DNA of 64,000 bases. It comes from Talinum fruticosum. Lineage: Eukaryota; Streptophyta; Magnoliopsida; Caryophyllales; Talinaceae. The stretch lies in contig JAITYX010000163.1 in assembly GCA_021018815.1 (NCBI GenBank), positions 62,001 to 126,000 on the forward strand, written 5' to 3'. Shown here piece by piece: positions 35,531 through 46,502 of this stretch. How positions within the stretch are numbered: position 1 is the first letter of the stretch; each line of letters opens with the position of its first letter. The notes under the pieces are model-generated. The model saw only the letters and a program-made list of their open reading frames with translations, had not been told where the DNA came from and made no database searches. Made by a program: the position numbers and the translations under genes.

Positions 35531-36270
35531 ATCAAGTGACCCACTTGAGAACATCATCTCGGACATCAAATCGGGGGTAAGAACTCGTTCTTCTTTGCAT
35601 AACTTGTGTGCATTCTCTACATTCATCTCATTAATTAAACCTAAACATGTGTTAGAAGCCCTACTTGAACCTGAATGGGTAGAGGCAATGCTAGAAAAAC
35701 TCTCACAATTTGAAAGAAACCAAATTTGGACCTTACCAAACGACTTTCGACCACCCAATTATGAAAACGAAATGGGTATTTAAGAAAAAATTGGGCGAGG
35801 AGGTTTGGTAGTTAGAAATAAGGCTAGAATTGTTGCTCGGGGATATAATCAAGAAGGAATTGGTTGTGGGGAAACCTTTGCACCTGTTAATAGGATTGAG
35901 GCAATTAGAATTCTCTTAGCATTTGCATCCAATATGAACATTAAATTATATAAAATGGATGTTATGTGTGCATTTTTTAATGGGTATATTTAAGAGGAAG
36001 TCTATGTTGAGCAACCCCTACATTTAAAAACTCCTAATTTTCCAATCATGTTTTCAAGTTGCAAAAGGCTTTATACGGATTGAAACAAGCTCCAAGAGCT
36101 TCGTATGAAAGATTAAGTAACTTTTTGGTTGAAAATGGTTTCAAAAGAGGTCTGATTGACAAAACTCTCTTTATAAAAACCAAAGGGAATGACTTTCTCA
36201 TAATTCGATTTATGTTGATGACATAATTTTTGGAGGTACTAATGAAATTCTATGTCAAGAGTTTTCTAAG
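35531..36270 (+). pseudogene. Ty1/copia reverse transcriptase (decayed)
   Basis: The translated order matches copia RT: 'KPKHVLEALLEPEWVEAMLE' and 'QFERNQIWTLP' (about 35630-35745), then 'VVRNKARIVARGYNQEGIG' (35805-35865), 'ETFAPVNRIEAIRILLAFAS' (35871-35930) and 'KLYKMDVMCAFFNGYI'. The catalytic box can be read as a YVDDIIFGG-like segment around 36205-36235 with one base shift. Stops and shifts show it is dead. Confidence 0.82.
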
Positions 36271-37130
36271 CTTATGAGACAAGAGTTTCAAATGAGTATG
36301 ATGGGAGAACTCAACTTCTTCATAGGATCTGCAATGGAATCTTTGTTCATCAGTCCAACTACACAAAGGAATTACTCAAGAATTAAAAGTTACAAGATGT
36401 CAAACATGCAACAACTCCAAAGGAAAGCAGTACCAAGTTGGACTCGGATGAGAAAGGTAAATAGTATATCGAAACTCTACAGAGGAATGATTGGATCTCT
36501 ACTTTATCTTACATCTAACAGACCGGATATCATGTTTAGTGTCTGTTTGTGTGCAAGATTTCAAGTTAATATAAAGGAATCACATCTCATTGCGGTGAAG
36601 AGAATTTTCGGATATTTTGCTTGGAACTCGGACACTTGGTCTCTTGTACTCAAAGACTCAAGTCTTACCCTCGGTGGCTACTCGGATACTAACTATGCTG
36701 GATACAAGGTTGATAGGAAGAGTACCTAGGAGGATGTCAATTTATGGGTCAATCACTCATCTCTTGGCACTCAAAGAAGCAAAATTCGGTTGCCCTATCG
36801 GTAGTTGAGGCTGAGTACATAGCAGCATGAGTTTGTTGTGCTTAGTTACTATGGATCAAGCAACACCTGAAGGATTTGGGACTGACATTCACAGCCATTC
36901 CTATGAAGTATGATAATCAAAGTGCTATCAACATTACAAAGAATCCAGTTCAACACTAAAAACGAAGCATATTGAGGTCGGATATCACTTTATAAGAGAC
37001 CATTATGAAAAAGAGATATTAAACTTGAATTTATTCCTACTATGTTCTAGTTAGCTGATATCTTCACTAAACCACTAAGGAAAGAACAATTATGTTTTAT
37101 TAGGAACGAACTTGGTATGTTGAATGCATG
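36271..37130 (+). pseudogene. Ty1/copia RT C-terminus and RNase H
   Basis: The frame 36274-36729 contains 'RQEFQMSMMGELNFFIG', 'YRGMIGSLLYLTSNRPDIMF' and 'GGYSDTNYAGYKVDRKST'; the aspartate of the SDxDWAG-type box is kept. Further on come 'ALSVVEAEYIAA' (about 36795-36830), 'YDNQSAINITKNPVQH' (36912-36960) and 'ADIFTKPLRKEQ' with 'NELGMLNA' (37060-37130). These are the standard RNase H landmarks of plant copia pol. Confidence 0.82.
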
Positions 37131-37712
37131 ATTACTTAAGTTATTGCATGATAAATTATATGGTTATATTGTTTTATACATGCATTGTCCGAATAACCGA
37201 GTGGTTCGAGTTGATATTTTATGAGACTAAGCTATGGCTATTAGTTTTTGAGTATGTTACGAGCAACTCGGACAGTCCATCGAGTCGGACTCGGTTAAGA
37301 GAAAATGGACTTCAAACTTCGAGATCATCTCTAATTCAATAGAAAATCTCATAAATATATTTAAATATTTTTCTCTTTCTCTAGCACGTGGAGGATAAAG
37401 AAGCTAGCCATTTGAAAAGCGACTTCAAAAGAAACCTGTTGGAAGGTCGCTGAAATGTGAAATGATTCAACTAGTCTGTTACTTTGGAAACTAGGTCGGT
37501 TGAGGTTTTGCTTTGATGAGAGCCTTTACCTATATATAGCTCTTGTTCACCCTCATTCTTTTACTTTGCTAGTTTTGCTCTCTCACTCACAAATCGTTAA
37601 CTCAAAATTCTTTCTCTCTCGGACACTTTTAGACTCAAGACTCTTACTATCTTACTCTATCTTACTTGTTCAAATCTCTCTCTCTTCGTCTTTCACTTTT
37701 CTACTCTCACAA
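37131..37712 (+). other. Spacer with TATA-like element between copia pol and third ORF
   Basis: No protein motif is seen. A TATATATAGC box at 37531-37540 is followed by pyrimidine-rich sequence and an ATG at 37714. This looks like a promoter for the env-like ORF, but it may be coincidental. Confidence 0.4.
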
Positions 37713-39441
37713 CATGCCGAAAAGAGGGAATGTTTCGAAGAAGGTTCCGCCTCGAAGAAGGCAAGAACTCGTGTCGCTCAACCTGATGAGCCCCAAAAGG
37801 ATGCCTCGAAGGGCAAAGCCCTAACTTTTGACGGCTCCAAACACTCAATCGTAGCTCAACATTATTTCTTGGAAGGCAACTTCTTCCTTTCCACCAAGCT
37901 ATCTTGAGTTAAGCCACTCACCGAGACAAGTATTTTAATTATCTCTATTTCTATGACTACATCTACACTTGAATTAGTCTTAGAATTCTATTTGAACATG
38001 TCTTCTAAGGACAATATCATATATTCAACTGTCCAAGACAAGAGAATCACCATTAATCTTCCACTTCTTCGCAAACTCTTTGATGTTAAGAGTTTATTTT
38101 CAATTATCTCTATTTCTATGACTACATCTACCCTGAATTAGTCTCGGAATTCTATTTGAACATGTCTTCTAAGGACAATGTCATCTATTCAACTGTCTAA
38201 GATAAGAGAATCACCATTAATCTTCCACTTCTTCGCAAACTCTTTGATGTTCGAGTTTATTTACGAACACCAATCCTATTCCTTTTGCTGAACTAGAAGA
38301 GGAATTCTTTTCCAAGTATGCCCGAGCCCTTCCTAAGGCTTGCAAAAATCTTTCTATTACCCAATTAAAGTCCGAGGCCGGACTTTTATGTTTCTTTACG
38401 ATGAGGATAATGTTCTCATTTTTTCCATCCAAAGAGAACACCAACAGTAGGGTTCTTCAAGTTTTATTTGATATTCTTGAAGGGTATGAGGTTCACCTCT
38501 TTGCTTTCATTATTGAGCGGATCGCTTCAGTTCCTTTGGATCAAAAGAAGCCTCTCTACCTTTTATAGCACTTCTCTCCAAAATCTTCGCTCGGTTCAAA
38601 GTCCCTCTCCTTGATGATCACACAAAATTTATGGAGCAAGCCATTTCTATTGGAAGAAATGAGCTTACGAATCTTGGGTACCAAGAAACTAAACTTGGTG
38701 TCCGGATTCATTCTTCGAGATCCCTCCTTCTCCATCTCTATAAAATAAGAGTCCACAAGAACCTCTTCACTTGACTGCTGGTCCTTCACATCTAACAACC
38801 CCTTCTACTGAACTTCTTCGAAGGCGGCTTCTCAATTGCAGCTCTCGCCAAAGAGTTACGATCAACTCTTGGTGCCTTCCGGACAGACTTTCATGCCTAT
38901 TCTAACCCAACTTCGAGCACGACTCGAAGTAGATAAATTAGAGTCGGACTTTGATTAATGAGCTTAAAGAGGTCATCAAAACGCAGCGAGAGCATATCAG
39001 CCGCCTCCAAGCGTGTCGGTCAAAAATTGCAGAGGACTCGGACTCTTCTACAAACTCATCCTCCTCTTTTGACTTAGACGTAGAAGACTACGGAAAAGGT
39101 TAAGGAGAAGATCAAGAAAAAGAAGTTGAAATCATTTCTTCGAGCATACGGAATCGGCTTCGAGGAAGTCGGGGATGTTGGCCAATCTCAAGCCCATCTA
39201 TCTTCACGGCCTATTCTACCCGATCAACTTGAGGTCTCAAATGAGGAAGAAGAGGAAGTAGAGCCCCTTGTTCGACGAATAGTCCAATCAACTCGGATCG
39301 ATCGGACCGATACTTCAACACTTGCCTCCTCTTCCACCGCCGCCGATTGTGCAACCAGCTACTTCATCTCAACAATATCGGTGCGGGCGTAGGGCACCCC
39401 GATCATCCTCTTCCATCGAAGCTGCTCCAACCCCTTCCTAA
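37713..39441 (+). pseudogene. Env-like third ORF of copia element (decayed)
   Basis: From the ATG at 37714 the reading is Lys/Arg-rich, then in another frame 'SASKKARTRVAQPDEPQK' and 'HYFLEGNFFLSTKLS'. Next is 'LEFYLNMSSKDNIIYSTVQD' and 'RITINLPLLRKLFDV', a pattern known in the ORF after pol of some Ty1/copia (SIRE-type) elements. Charged coiled-coil-like segments and a proline-rich C-terminus ending near 39441 follow. The ORF is broken by stops and by a 165-bp tandem duplication at 37937-38252. Biochemical role of this ORF is unknown. Confidence 0.6.
37937..38252. repeat. Tandem duplication, ~165-bp period, two copies
   Basis: The stretch 'aattatctctatttctatga' through 'cttcgcaaactctttgatgtt' occurs at 37937 and again at 38102 with few differences. 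It duplicates about 55 codons of the env-like ORF and shifts the frame. Confidence 0.9.
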
Positions 39442-39526
39442 TTCTATTTCTCTTCTATTTTTTGTCCAACATTCTATTTCTCCCTACCCCATCGATCATT
39501 TTTTATGAAATGCACAAGGGGAGAGA
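39442..39526 (+). other. Copia 3' untranslated end and polypurine tract
   Basis: A short non-coding tail ends with CACAAGGGGAGAGA (39513-39526), the usual shape of a copia PPT. Confidence 0.55.
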
Positions 39527-39530
39527 TAGT

Positions 39531-39767
39531 TGTTTGGTTTAGGGGAGTAATTTAATGTTTTTTGTCTCGTTGTTGTATGATCCCGCTCAATTTAATCCAA
39601 TGCAAAACTCTCGGCATTTCTTTGTTTCAATGCTATTTTTTATCATTTCCTTGATACACTTTCTAATAGCATGACTTAATCTGCAAAACACGACTTAGGG
39701 TACCCTCATTCTTCGGAAATTATTTTTATGGGACTACATTGTTAGAAAGATTTTTGTAAATTGATCA
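39531..39767 (+). mobile_element. Start of copia 3' LTR
   Basis: TGTTTGGTTTAGGGGAG follows the PPT-like tract. The LTR is cut at about 39768 by a (TA)n-bordered insertion. Confidence 0.5.

Positions 39768-39768
<1 letters not shown>

Positions 39769-39817
<49 letters not shown>
39769..39817. repeat. (TA)n microsatellite bordering inverted-repeat element
   Basis: About 24 pure TA repeats, immediately left of the inverted repeat at 39826. Confidence 0.95.
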
Positions 39818-39825
<8 letters not shown>

Positions 39826-40673
39826 CATTGTTATTTTGCCAAACTCTGAACTCTCTCTCCTGCTCCTCCATCTTTACTTTGGTTTCTCTCTCTCTCTCTC
39901 ACTGGTAAGAAAAACTTTAAACTGTCTTCCCCAATCCCCCTTTGTTCCATATTTCTTTTTAATTTTAACTCAGTTTTGCTTCGGGAAGCTTGATCAATTA
40001 GTTCTCTGTCAATTTCATTTCTTTCTTGTTTCCCTCTCTCTCCTATCTGTTTTTTTCTGGGCGGTGGTGGTCTCGGATTAGGTTTAAACTGGCGTCATTC
40101 TTCCCCCAGCTACCCTTACTTTTCTTTTACTGGTTTTTGGGTTGAATTTGACCTGTGTGAGAAAGAGATCGAAGAGCAGAGAAAGAGTTGGAACTACTAC
40201 CGGGCCCCTAATTGAGAAGTTCTGATTCCTGCGAATTGGGAATTTTCTTAAGGGAGTTTTAGTATTAAAATACAAATTCGGCGTCAGCGTTGGAGGGAAA
40301 AGGAAATTCGCCGGAGCCGTAGGAGGGGATGCCGAAATTGACGCCGGCCTCCCAAGGGGCGCAGGTGTTCTTGCCGGAGAGGTCGTCGGGAAGCCATGCC
40401 ATTTCCCATGCGTCGTTCCAGTCGTCTTTTTGTCGCTGGAGGAGGAGGAAAGGTGGCGGAGAAGAGATAATCTGGTGGTGGGGTTGGAGGAAAGAAGGGA
40501 TCAGAGTAGATAGCGGAGCTTTATAGCCGGAGCATCTCTTCTGGTAGTGGTGGGTATGCTGGAGATTTTCACGAGGAAAAATCACACCTAAAGGCTTCAT
40601 GAGATTTATGAGAGAAAAGAGAGAAGGTAAGAAGAATAGAAATTAAGGGAGAGTTTTGGCAAAAATAACAATG
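39826..40673. mobile_element. Inverted-repeat element carrying a gene-like fragment
   Basis: Left CATTGTTATTTTGCCAAACT (39826-39845) is matched in inverse at the right: AGAGTTTTGGCAAAAATAAC with AATG (40650-40673). Both sides are bordered by long (TA)n runs (39769-39817; 40677-40728). It contains a 111-codon minus-strand ORF that does not look like a TE protein. The superfamily is not identified; a TA target site is compatible with Tc1/mariner or Harbinger, but TSDs cannot be read in TA repeats. Confidence 0.5.
40265..40600 (-). pseudogene. Gene-like exon of unknown family, possibly captured
   Basis: The ATG at 40600 opens 111 codons. The N-terminus is basic, hydroxylated and proline-rich (organelle-targeting-like), followed by a tryptophan-rich acidic segment, 'DDWNDAWEMAWLPDDLS' and 'APWEAGVNFG'. 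The frame ends soon after a GTATTT that could be a splice donor, so this may be a first exon. Downstream minus-strand bases (40084-40230) contain pyrimidine-rich AG acceptor-like sites. I do not recognise the family. Composition is less biased than neighbouring spurious ORFs. Confidence 0.4.

Positions 40674-40676
<3 letters not shown>

Positions 40677-40728
<52 letters not shown>
40677..40728. repeat. (TA)n microsatellite
   Basis: About 26 TA repeats between the inverted-repeat element and the left end of the Mutator-like element. Confidence 0.95.
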
Positions 40729-40730
<2 letters not shown>

Positions 40731-40850
40731 GAGGGTTCATGTGAGAACCCCTAAAAATGAGAACCTTCTTTTTATGAGAACTTATCATATGAACCGTTCA
40801 AATTTAATCTAACGGTCCCGATATAAGGAAGATATTAAAATCATTCATAC
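40729..40850 (+). repeat. Left terminal inverted repeat of MULE
   Basis: The first about 115 bases pair with the inverse of 46373-46488 with few differences, one being an extra G at the far right end. Confidence 0.9.
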
Positions 40851-41230
40851 TTTAATTTAGGCAAAAATTATTAAAATTTTCAATCCTCCTTCCTCCCTCC
40901 GACCTCGCTCGCTCTCCAGCTTTATCCCCTTCCTCTAACCTTTGCCATCTCTCTACCCTCTCTACCTTCAAAATCGCTGGCCACCACCTCGTAGGCCAAG
41001 TCGTCGGCCACCTCGCCTCGTCACCGCAAGCACCGGAACCCAATCGCCGGCCGCACTCGCCTCTCGCTCGCTGCAATTCGCCGACGTCTAACTCTCACTG
41101 GCCACCTCGTCGGCCACCTCCCACAACACCGACCACCACTTCACCAACCACCGTGCCAACCACCATACCACCACCAGAGACCCGGAGCCGTGGAACGGAA
41201 ATCGCCAACTCTCTCTCGAATCTAGGGTTT

Positions 41231-41965
41231 GTTATATTCTCTATATTAAATTTCTGTTTAATTTCAATTGAAATTTCTATTTTATAATTAGAATCACAAT
41301 TTGGAGTTGTTCTTGGATTTCGTTTAGATTTACGTGATTTCGAGTGTAGGATTTATGAGATTATTGAATTAGAATTTCCCCAAAACAAATGCAATAATTG
41401 AACATGAGATTGTTCTTGGATTTCTATTTGATGCATATCTGTTCTTGGATTTGGGGTTGAAATTGATGCATTTGTTGTTGTCAAATGCTTGTTACGTATC
41501 TTTATCTTTCCCAGTTGTCGAAATTGGACATTGCAGCTACTACTGTATGAGCTGTAATTGTTTATGTGGTTGCATGTCCGGCATCAGCAGTGTTGTTCGG
41601 ACTAACTAGATTAAACTTTTCCCTATTCGTGCAAAATTATTTGATCATGCTCGATAGACTTTTGTCGATATGTCCTCAATATCTCAAAAATCTAAGTGAA
41701 AGATTGTTTCCATTGCCTACCGAAGACTTTTGCTTGATAGAAGCCTAAGATCTTTTTAATGCTTACAGCAGTACTACCTACCGAAGGGAGCTATTGGCTT
41801 TAACAAAAATTAGTGATGGTTATTGGAGCTAGTTCAATTGCCTCTATTTATTGTCTCTAGTTGCATTGCCTGTCTTGTTGGTATTGTCTTAGTGTGAGTT
41901 GATATGATTGTTGGATAGTGTCAAATTGTGTTTGATTATTGGAATTGAAACAATGAGATTTACAT
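41231..41965. other. MULE interior, 3' side of transposase; no gene seen
   Basis: AT-rich DNA without domain matches. The frame 41566-41748 is unsupported. Confidence 0.4.
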
Positions 41966-42037
41966 AGTCCATTAGCTCAATTGGTAGAGCATTTGTGTTC
42001 GTATACAAAATATGTGGGTTCAAATCCCACATGGGCT
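41966..42037 (+). repeat. tRNA-like sequence 1 (within MULE)
   Basis: A 72-base cloverleaf can be drawn: acceptor AGTCCAT/ATGGGCT, D arm GCTC-AATTGGTA-GAGC, anticodon stem TTTGT/ACAAA, T arm GTGGG-TTCAAAT-CCCAC. A-box and B-box consensus bases are present. The anticodon loop has 8 bases, so it is unlikely to be a working tRNA; it looks tRNA-derived. Confidence 0.6.
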
Positions 42038-43160
42038 AATGAACCATAAGCACAAAACATAGGCACAAAAACTCTAAGAAAGAACCATAAGCACAAAAGT
42101 TGACAAAGAGAAGGAAGGACAAAGACTTCTTGATCATGTATAGAAAGAAAAATCATGATTCACTTTTCACAAATTGTCTTAGAAAACAAGAACTGTGGAT
42201 GCAGCGTATGATATGGCCATACAATAATCATCTAAAAAGAGGATGAGGAGGAGGAAGAAAAAGAAGAAGAAATGCAAGGCAAAAAGTAATTTAGAAAACG
42301 AGAATGAAAGAAAATATTATAATGAACCGGAGATCCAACACCCTTCAATTCTAGATCGCAACATGCATACCCTCCGAAATTCGGTTATCCAAGGCCCAAA
42401 CCCATACCCAATATTCTGAGAGAATATTTTGGTATGGTATGTACTACCTCATGATAGCACACCAGGTTGAAGGCTAAACCGAAGCATAAGTGCAAAGGCG
42501 ATAGTTAATTATTAGCTTATTCTGGATGCTTTTTTAATCCAATTAGCTAAATTCAATCGACTACAATCCTTGAGCAAATAAACTCACCCCTGGAAACAAG
42601 GACACCACCTTAATTTTGTTGAAGTCTCAAGAGACTTTCAATAAAAATCCTAATTCAAATCCATCCCCGCAAAAGTCCTCGTAGCCAAGTCGGTATAGGG
42701 GTTCCGATGTAGCCACATCCTTGAATTGTAAAATTGCAGATAGACCGATTTCACTAGACCCTAGATTTAGAAACTATTGACTATCTACTACTTCATCGAA
42801 ATGAAACAGACAAAGTTTATAGACGCATATTGCCTCCTGGACGAAATATGGCGAGACAGTGCAACTTCAATTGCCTGCGTACACCCACTTGTGAGGAAAA
42901 CATCATCTTCCGACAATTCGTATGGAAGATCACGAAAGAGGTATTCTGCTACTCGCCCTATTATCAAATGGTCTTTGTCAATGCCTTGGCGATAATGCTA
43001 ATATAAGTAGCTTAGCAAAATTCAACCTTAGTGCTTGAATAGCATAAATAATTCACCCCTCTTACAAAACCATAAGTCGTTACATGTAAAGAAATAACAC
43101 TAATTGAACAGATCGACAGAGTCAATGTGCCAAATATATCCCTGAATTCAATAATCTTAC
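42038..43160. other. MULE interior without recognised genes
   Basis: AT-rich sequence with A-rich runs around 42050-42300. Short frames (42777-42995) have no recognisable domain. Confidence 0.4.
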
Positions 43161-43232
43161 AAGCAGCAGCAGCAATAACAACAACAACAACAACAACAAC
43201 ACTAATACAACAACAACAACAACACTAATATA
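43161..43232. repeat. (CAA)n microsatellite
   Basis: Mostly AAC/CAA triplets in two runs with an 'actaatac' interruption. Confidence 0.9.
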
Positions 43233-43619
43233 AAGCACGCTCCGGGAAAAAGAGTAAAATCTAGCAAACATTATTAACTTCAAAAATTTATAGATTTACA
43301 AAAATTTGCTTACATAATCCAATTTTTGTCTCAAAGTAAAAACAACACTAATACAATGTTCTAATAAATTAGATTCTTAAAACAATTCTCCAACTTGACA
43401 TAAGCCTATAATAGCTTCTAATCCCTACATCTAAAACTAGTTGTCGCCACGATCACGTTGCTCCCAAAACACCGCTACGCCACCACAAACATGTGTCTTC
43501 CCAAACTAGGTGTTGCAACTTCAAGAAAATAAATAATTACCAATGTTCAGTTAGTGATTTCAGTTGAAAGAAGTTATAAATATACGATATAAGAATTAAA
43601 AAATACCATAGCTAAGTTG

Positions 43620-45872
43620 ACCCTTTTAAAGGACAATTTCGGCTATCGTGATTTGCTTGTTGTCCACAAGTTTTACAAAGTCTCCTTCTCTTTTGCGCCT
43701 CTAATGCTTGTTCTTTTCCACCTTTGATTCGCTTACCACCACCCTTAGTGTTTGATTGCTTTGGAGGAAGGATCTCAACTTGTTGTGGAGCACTTGAGCT
43801 AATAAAAGACTCTAACTCTTGTGTCTTACTTTCGCTTCACTGCCTTTTAACTCCATCAATTTTTAGTGACATTTGAAATTCCCTTCAAAGCCAAAGTAAG
43901 CAATTCGGGTTCCTACCTGCAACTTCCACACAACTCATGGACTCCATCCAAATATCAGAAATCAACTTATCTTCAACATTCATCTGAGAACAACCCTCCA
44001 AAACATTACCATCCACATCGAAAATAGGTTTGGTTCTTGCCATCTTTGTCCATCTCGCTCAAGATGTAGTAAGTGGGAAGCTCATGCACTTTTGCCTTCA
44101 AAATACATAATATATGACGACAAGGAATACCTTCACATTCAAACATTTTACATGAACAATGTGCCACATGATCTATCGGGTTATAAATAATTTCTCTATT
44201 CTTGCAACCTTTTTGCTACTATCCGAAACAATTATCAAGAAACCTTCCTCAATCTCCTTTTTATCCTCAATCTCACAATCCATGCAAGCTACCCATAACT
44301 CATCTTGAAATCTATAAAAATTTGAGTAAGTATAGATTTTAGCTGCATGACTCTCCAAATCCCTATTTGTCCTCAATTCGGGTAATGAATTACATGTATC
44401 ATTATCTGCTTTTGATCGACGATGTCTTTGCAAATCAATAGCACTTTCCCAACGCATCCAAAACTCCACCAAACTTAGATGTGGATTTGTAAAGTTGCTA
44501 AAAAATTATTTTCACTTTCGGATCTAGAAGTTATCCTCAACACTCGCTCCTAAAAACAAATCCCTAAAATAAGCCGGAATCCACATCTCACGAATTCGAA
44601 ACATTTGAGACAACCATTCATTATTTGCTAACCCAAAATCCATAATTATAGATTGCCAAGTGGTTTCAAATTCAACTGGCGTCTCTCGAATTGTAAACAC
44701 ATGACTTAAACCGAGTATTGAAATCAACATTACTATTCAATATGCATCCAACCTTTTCGGAAAGCTTCCTCATGATATGCCATATATAAAATCTATGAGT
44801 AGATGTATCAAAAACCTGTTGCATCGCTAGTTTCATTGCAGGATCTTGATCGGTTATAATACACACTGGTTTTTTATTATACATTGCATCTAAGAACTTT
44901 TCAAATAACCATTTGAATGACTCGGCTTTTTATCCCTTAAGAATGCGACCCCAAATGTTACACAAAGCCTATGGTTATCAAGACCAAGTGAAAGGAGCAA
45001 ATATCATCTTGTATCTGTTTGTGTCAAATGTTTTGTCAAATGAAACAACATCTCTATATAATGCATAATTTCTCCTAGATATCCCATCGGCCCAAAACAC
45101 ATGCTTCAACTGTTGATCATCATCCAACTCATATGCAAAATAGAATGATTGATTAAGCTCCTTTTTCCTTTTGAGGTTTTCAACAAACATGTGAGCATCG
45201 GAATCCTTTAAATAAGCTTTTAAGTCTCTCCGAAAATTTTTAAGTCTCTCTGAAAATTTTTAAGTGCTTCTTTTGAGCATCCAACATGTTCAAAACCACC
45301 TGTTTGTTCTTTCATGAGACGGTGGGCTTTACTAGGACCAATATTAGCACGGGTAAATGATTTAAACAAGGTCCTATGCACACTTTTCACCCTAGAGTTT
45401 GATAGTAACATGTGACGTTTTCTAGGAGTGGCAAGTAAATGCGTATGACCTTCATAAAATCTGTACAAAACATATTTACCATCTTCGAGTCCTTTTAAAC
45501 CCAACCATAGCATTACATCCCTCCCTTGTCAACTTTCTCTTGCGAACCTTCTCTTTCCCTTTGGTTTTAGCACTTGTGGAACTTTCTATAAAATATAAAA
45601 CCTTGTTTTGAACAAACAAAGTACTTGAATAGTTCAATTCCTTGTTTCTTTTTACAAGATGACTTACGAACACTAAATCCAACTTCATGAGCATAAGTTT
45701 TGTAAAACTTCTCACAATGTTCCAAGTTGTCGAATATCATACCTTCTTTTGGAATCAATGTTTCCTCACATGTCGGCACCCACTCTTTCAATACTCTCGT
45801 CGGGCTCTTGAAATTTTCAGATTCGTTATGTTCATCCACCTCCTCATTAATAGTATCTATCAATTCCTACAT
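43620..45872 (-). pseudogene. FAR1/FHY3-type MULE transposase (decayed)
   Basis: Read leftward: a FAR1 DNA-binding region ('GMIFDNLEHCEKFYKTYAHE', 'VGFSVRKSSCKKKQGIELFK', about 45780-45610), a linker, then the MULE transposase domain ('HVFWADGISRRNYALYRDVV' and 'SFDKTFDTNRYKMIFAPFT', 45095-44980). Next come 'ITDQDPAMKLAMQQVFDTS' (44860-44800), 'WHIMRKLSEKVG', and a SWIM finger ('HCSCKMFECEGIPCRHILCI', 44160-44100). The C-terminus has 'KGGGKRIKGGKEQALEAQKR' and a CxxC...H...C knuckle ('LCKTCGQQANHDSRNC', 43640-43690). The D of 'DVVSFD' fits the first D of the DDE triad. Stops and shifts at several points (45220, 44978, 44524, 44173) show it is inactive. Confidence 0.85.
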
Positions 45873-46007
45873 ATATTGTAAAAGCAAAATATTAATGCAA
45901 AATTTAGATTTATTCTACTTCTACTCAACCATATTTGAAACAATTAATAAGAGGATTCAATAACATGATCATTAGGTCCTAAAACAACTATCATTAGGAT
46001 TCAAACC

Positions 46008-46138
46008 TTATCGACCACAACTAACGAAGGTGAAGGAATGCTTAGCCACGGAAATGTGTTTGACCCAAGGATGTTAAAAGCTTCGTCGGAAATGCAACCG
46101 TCATCGGAGACAATAGAAGGTGTCCGATCCAATGACAT
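46008..46138 (-). pseudogene. Probable first exon of the MULE transposase
   Basis: An ATG at 46138 on the minus strand opens 'MSLDRTPSIVSDDGCISDEA' and runs to a possible AAG|GTTTGA donor near 46005. A plausible acceptor, ATGTAG, lies just before 45872, joining in phase with 'ELIDTINEE'. The join is an inference from splice-like signals. Confidence 0.4.
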
Positions 46139-46372
46139 CGTAGCTTACGGATGGAGAGAGAGGGGGCAGCGAGCGAATTTAGACGGATGGAGAGGCAGCG
46201 CACTACGGTGGTGGGCGATTGGGTTCGGTCGTTGTGGTGGCCGGCGAACTTTTGGCCGATCAGGGAGGTGGCCGGCAGAGAAGGGAGAGAGATGAGAGCA
46301 CCGGCGCGAGATTAAAGCGTTGTTTTTTCTGAATTAAAGCATTGTTAATTCTGAATTAAAGCCTTGTCAATG

Positions 46373-46488
46373 CTTTTAATATCTTCCTTATATCGGGACC
46401 GTTGGATTAAATTTGAACGGTTCGGATGATAAGTTCTCATAAAAAGGAGGGTTCTCATTTTTAGGGGGTTCTCATATGAACCCTCCCC
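46373..46488 (-). repeat. Right terminal inverted repeat of MULE
   Basis: Inverse of 40729-40843; contains 'GGGACCGTTGGATTAAATTT' and ends GAACCCTCCCC. Confidence 0.9.
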
Positions 46489-46502
46489 ATATATATATAT
46501 AT

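Larger units (their letters stand above)
40729..46488 (-). mobile_element. Mutator-like element (MULE) with FAR1-type transposase
   Basis: The ends GGGAGGGTTCATGTGAGAAC and ..TTCTCATATGAACCCTCCCC are inverted repeats. About 115 bases of each end match closely (including 'AACGGTCCCGATATAAGGAA'), and GC-rich subterminal blocks (40870-41210; 46130-46310) are related in inverse, extending the TIR in weaker form to over 300 bp. Both ends abut (TA)n, so the 9-bp target duplication cannot be read. The transposase lies on the minus strand. Length 5760 bp. Confidence 0.9.

Noticed and set aside
41966..42037. A functional tRNA gene
   Set aside because: The anticodon loop has 8 bases and the copy lies within a transposon; two similar decayed copies exist nearby.
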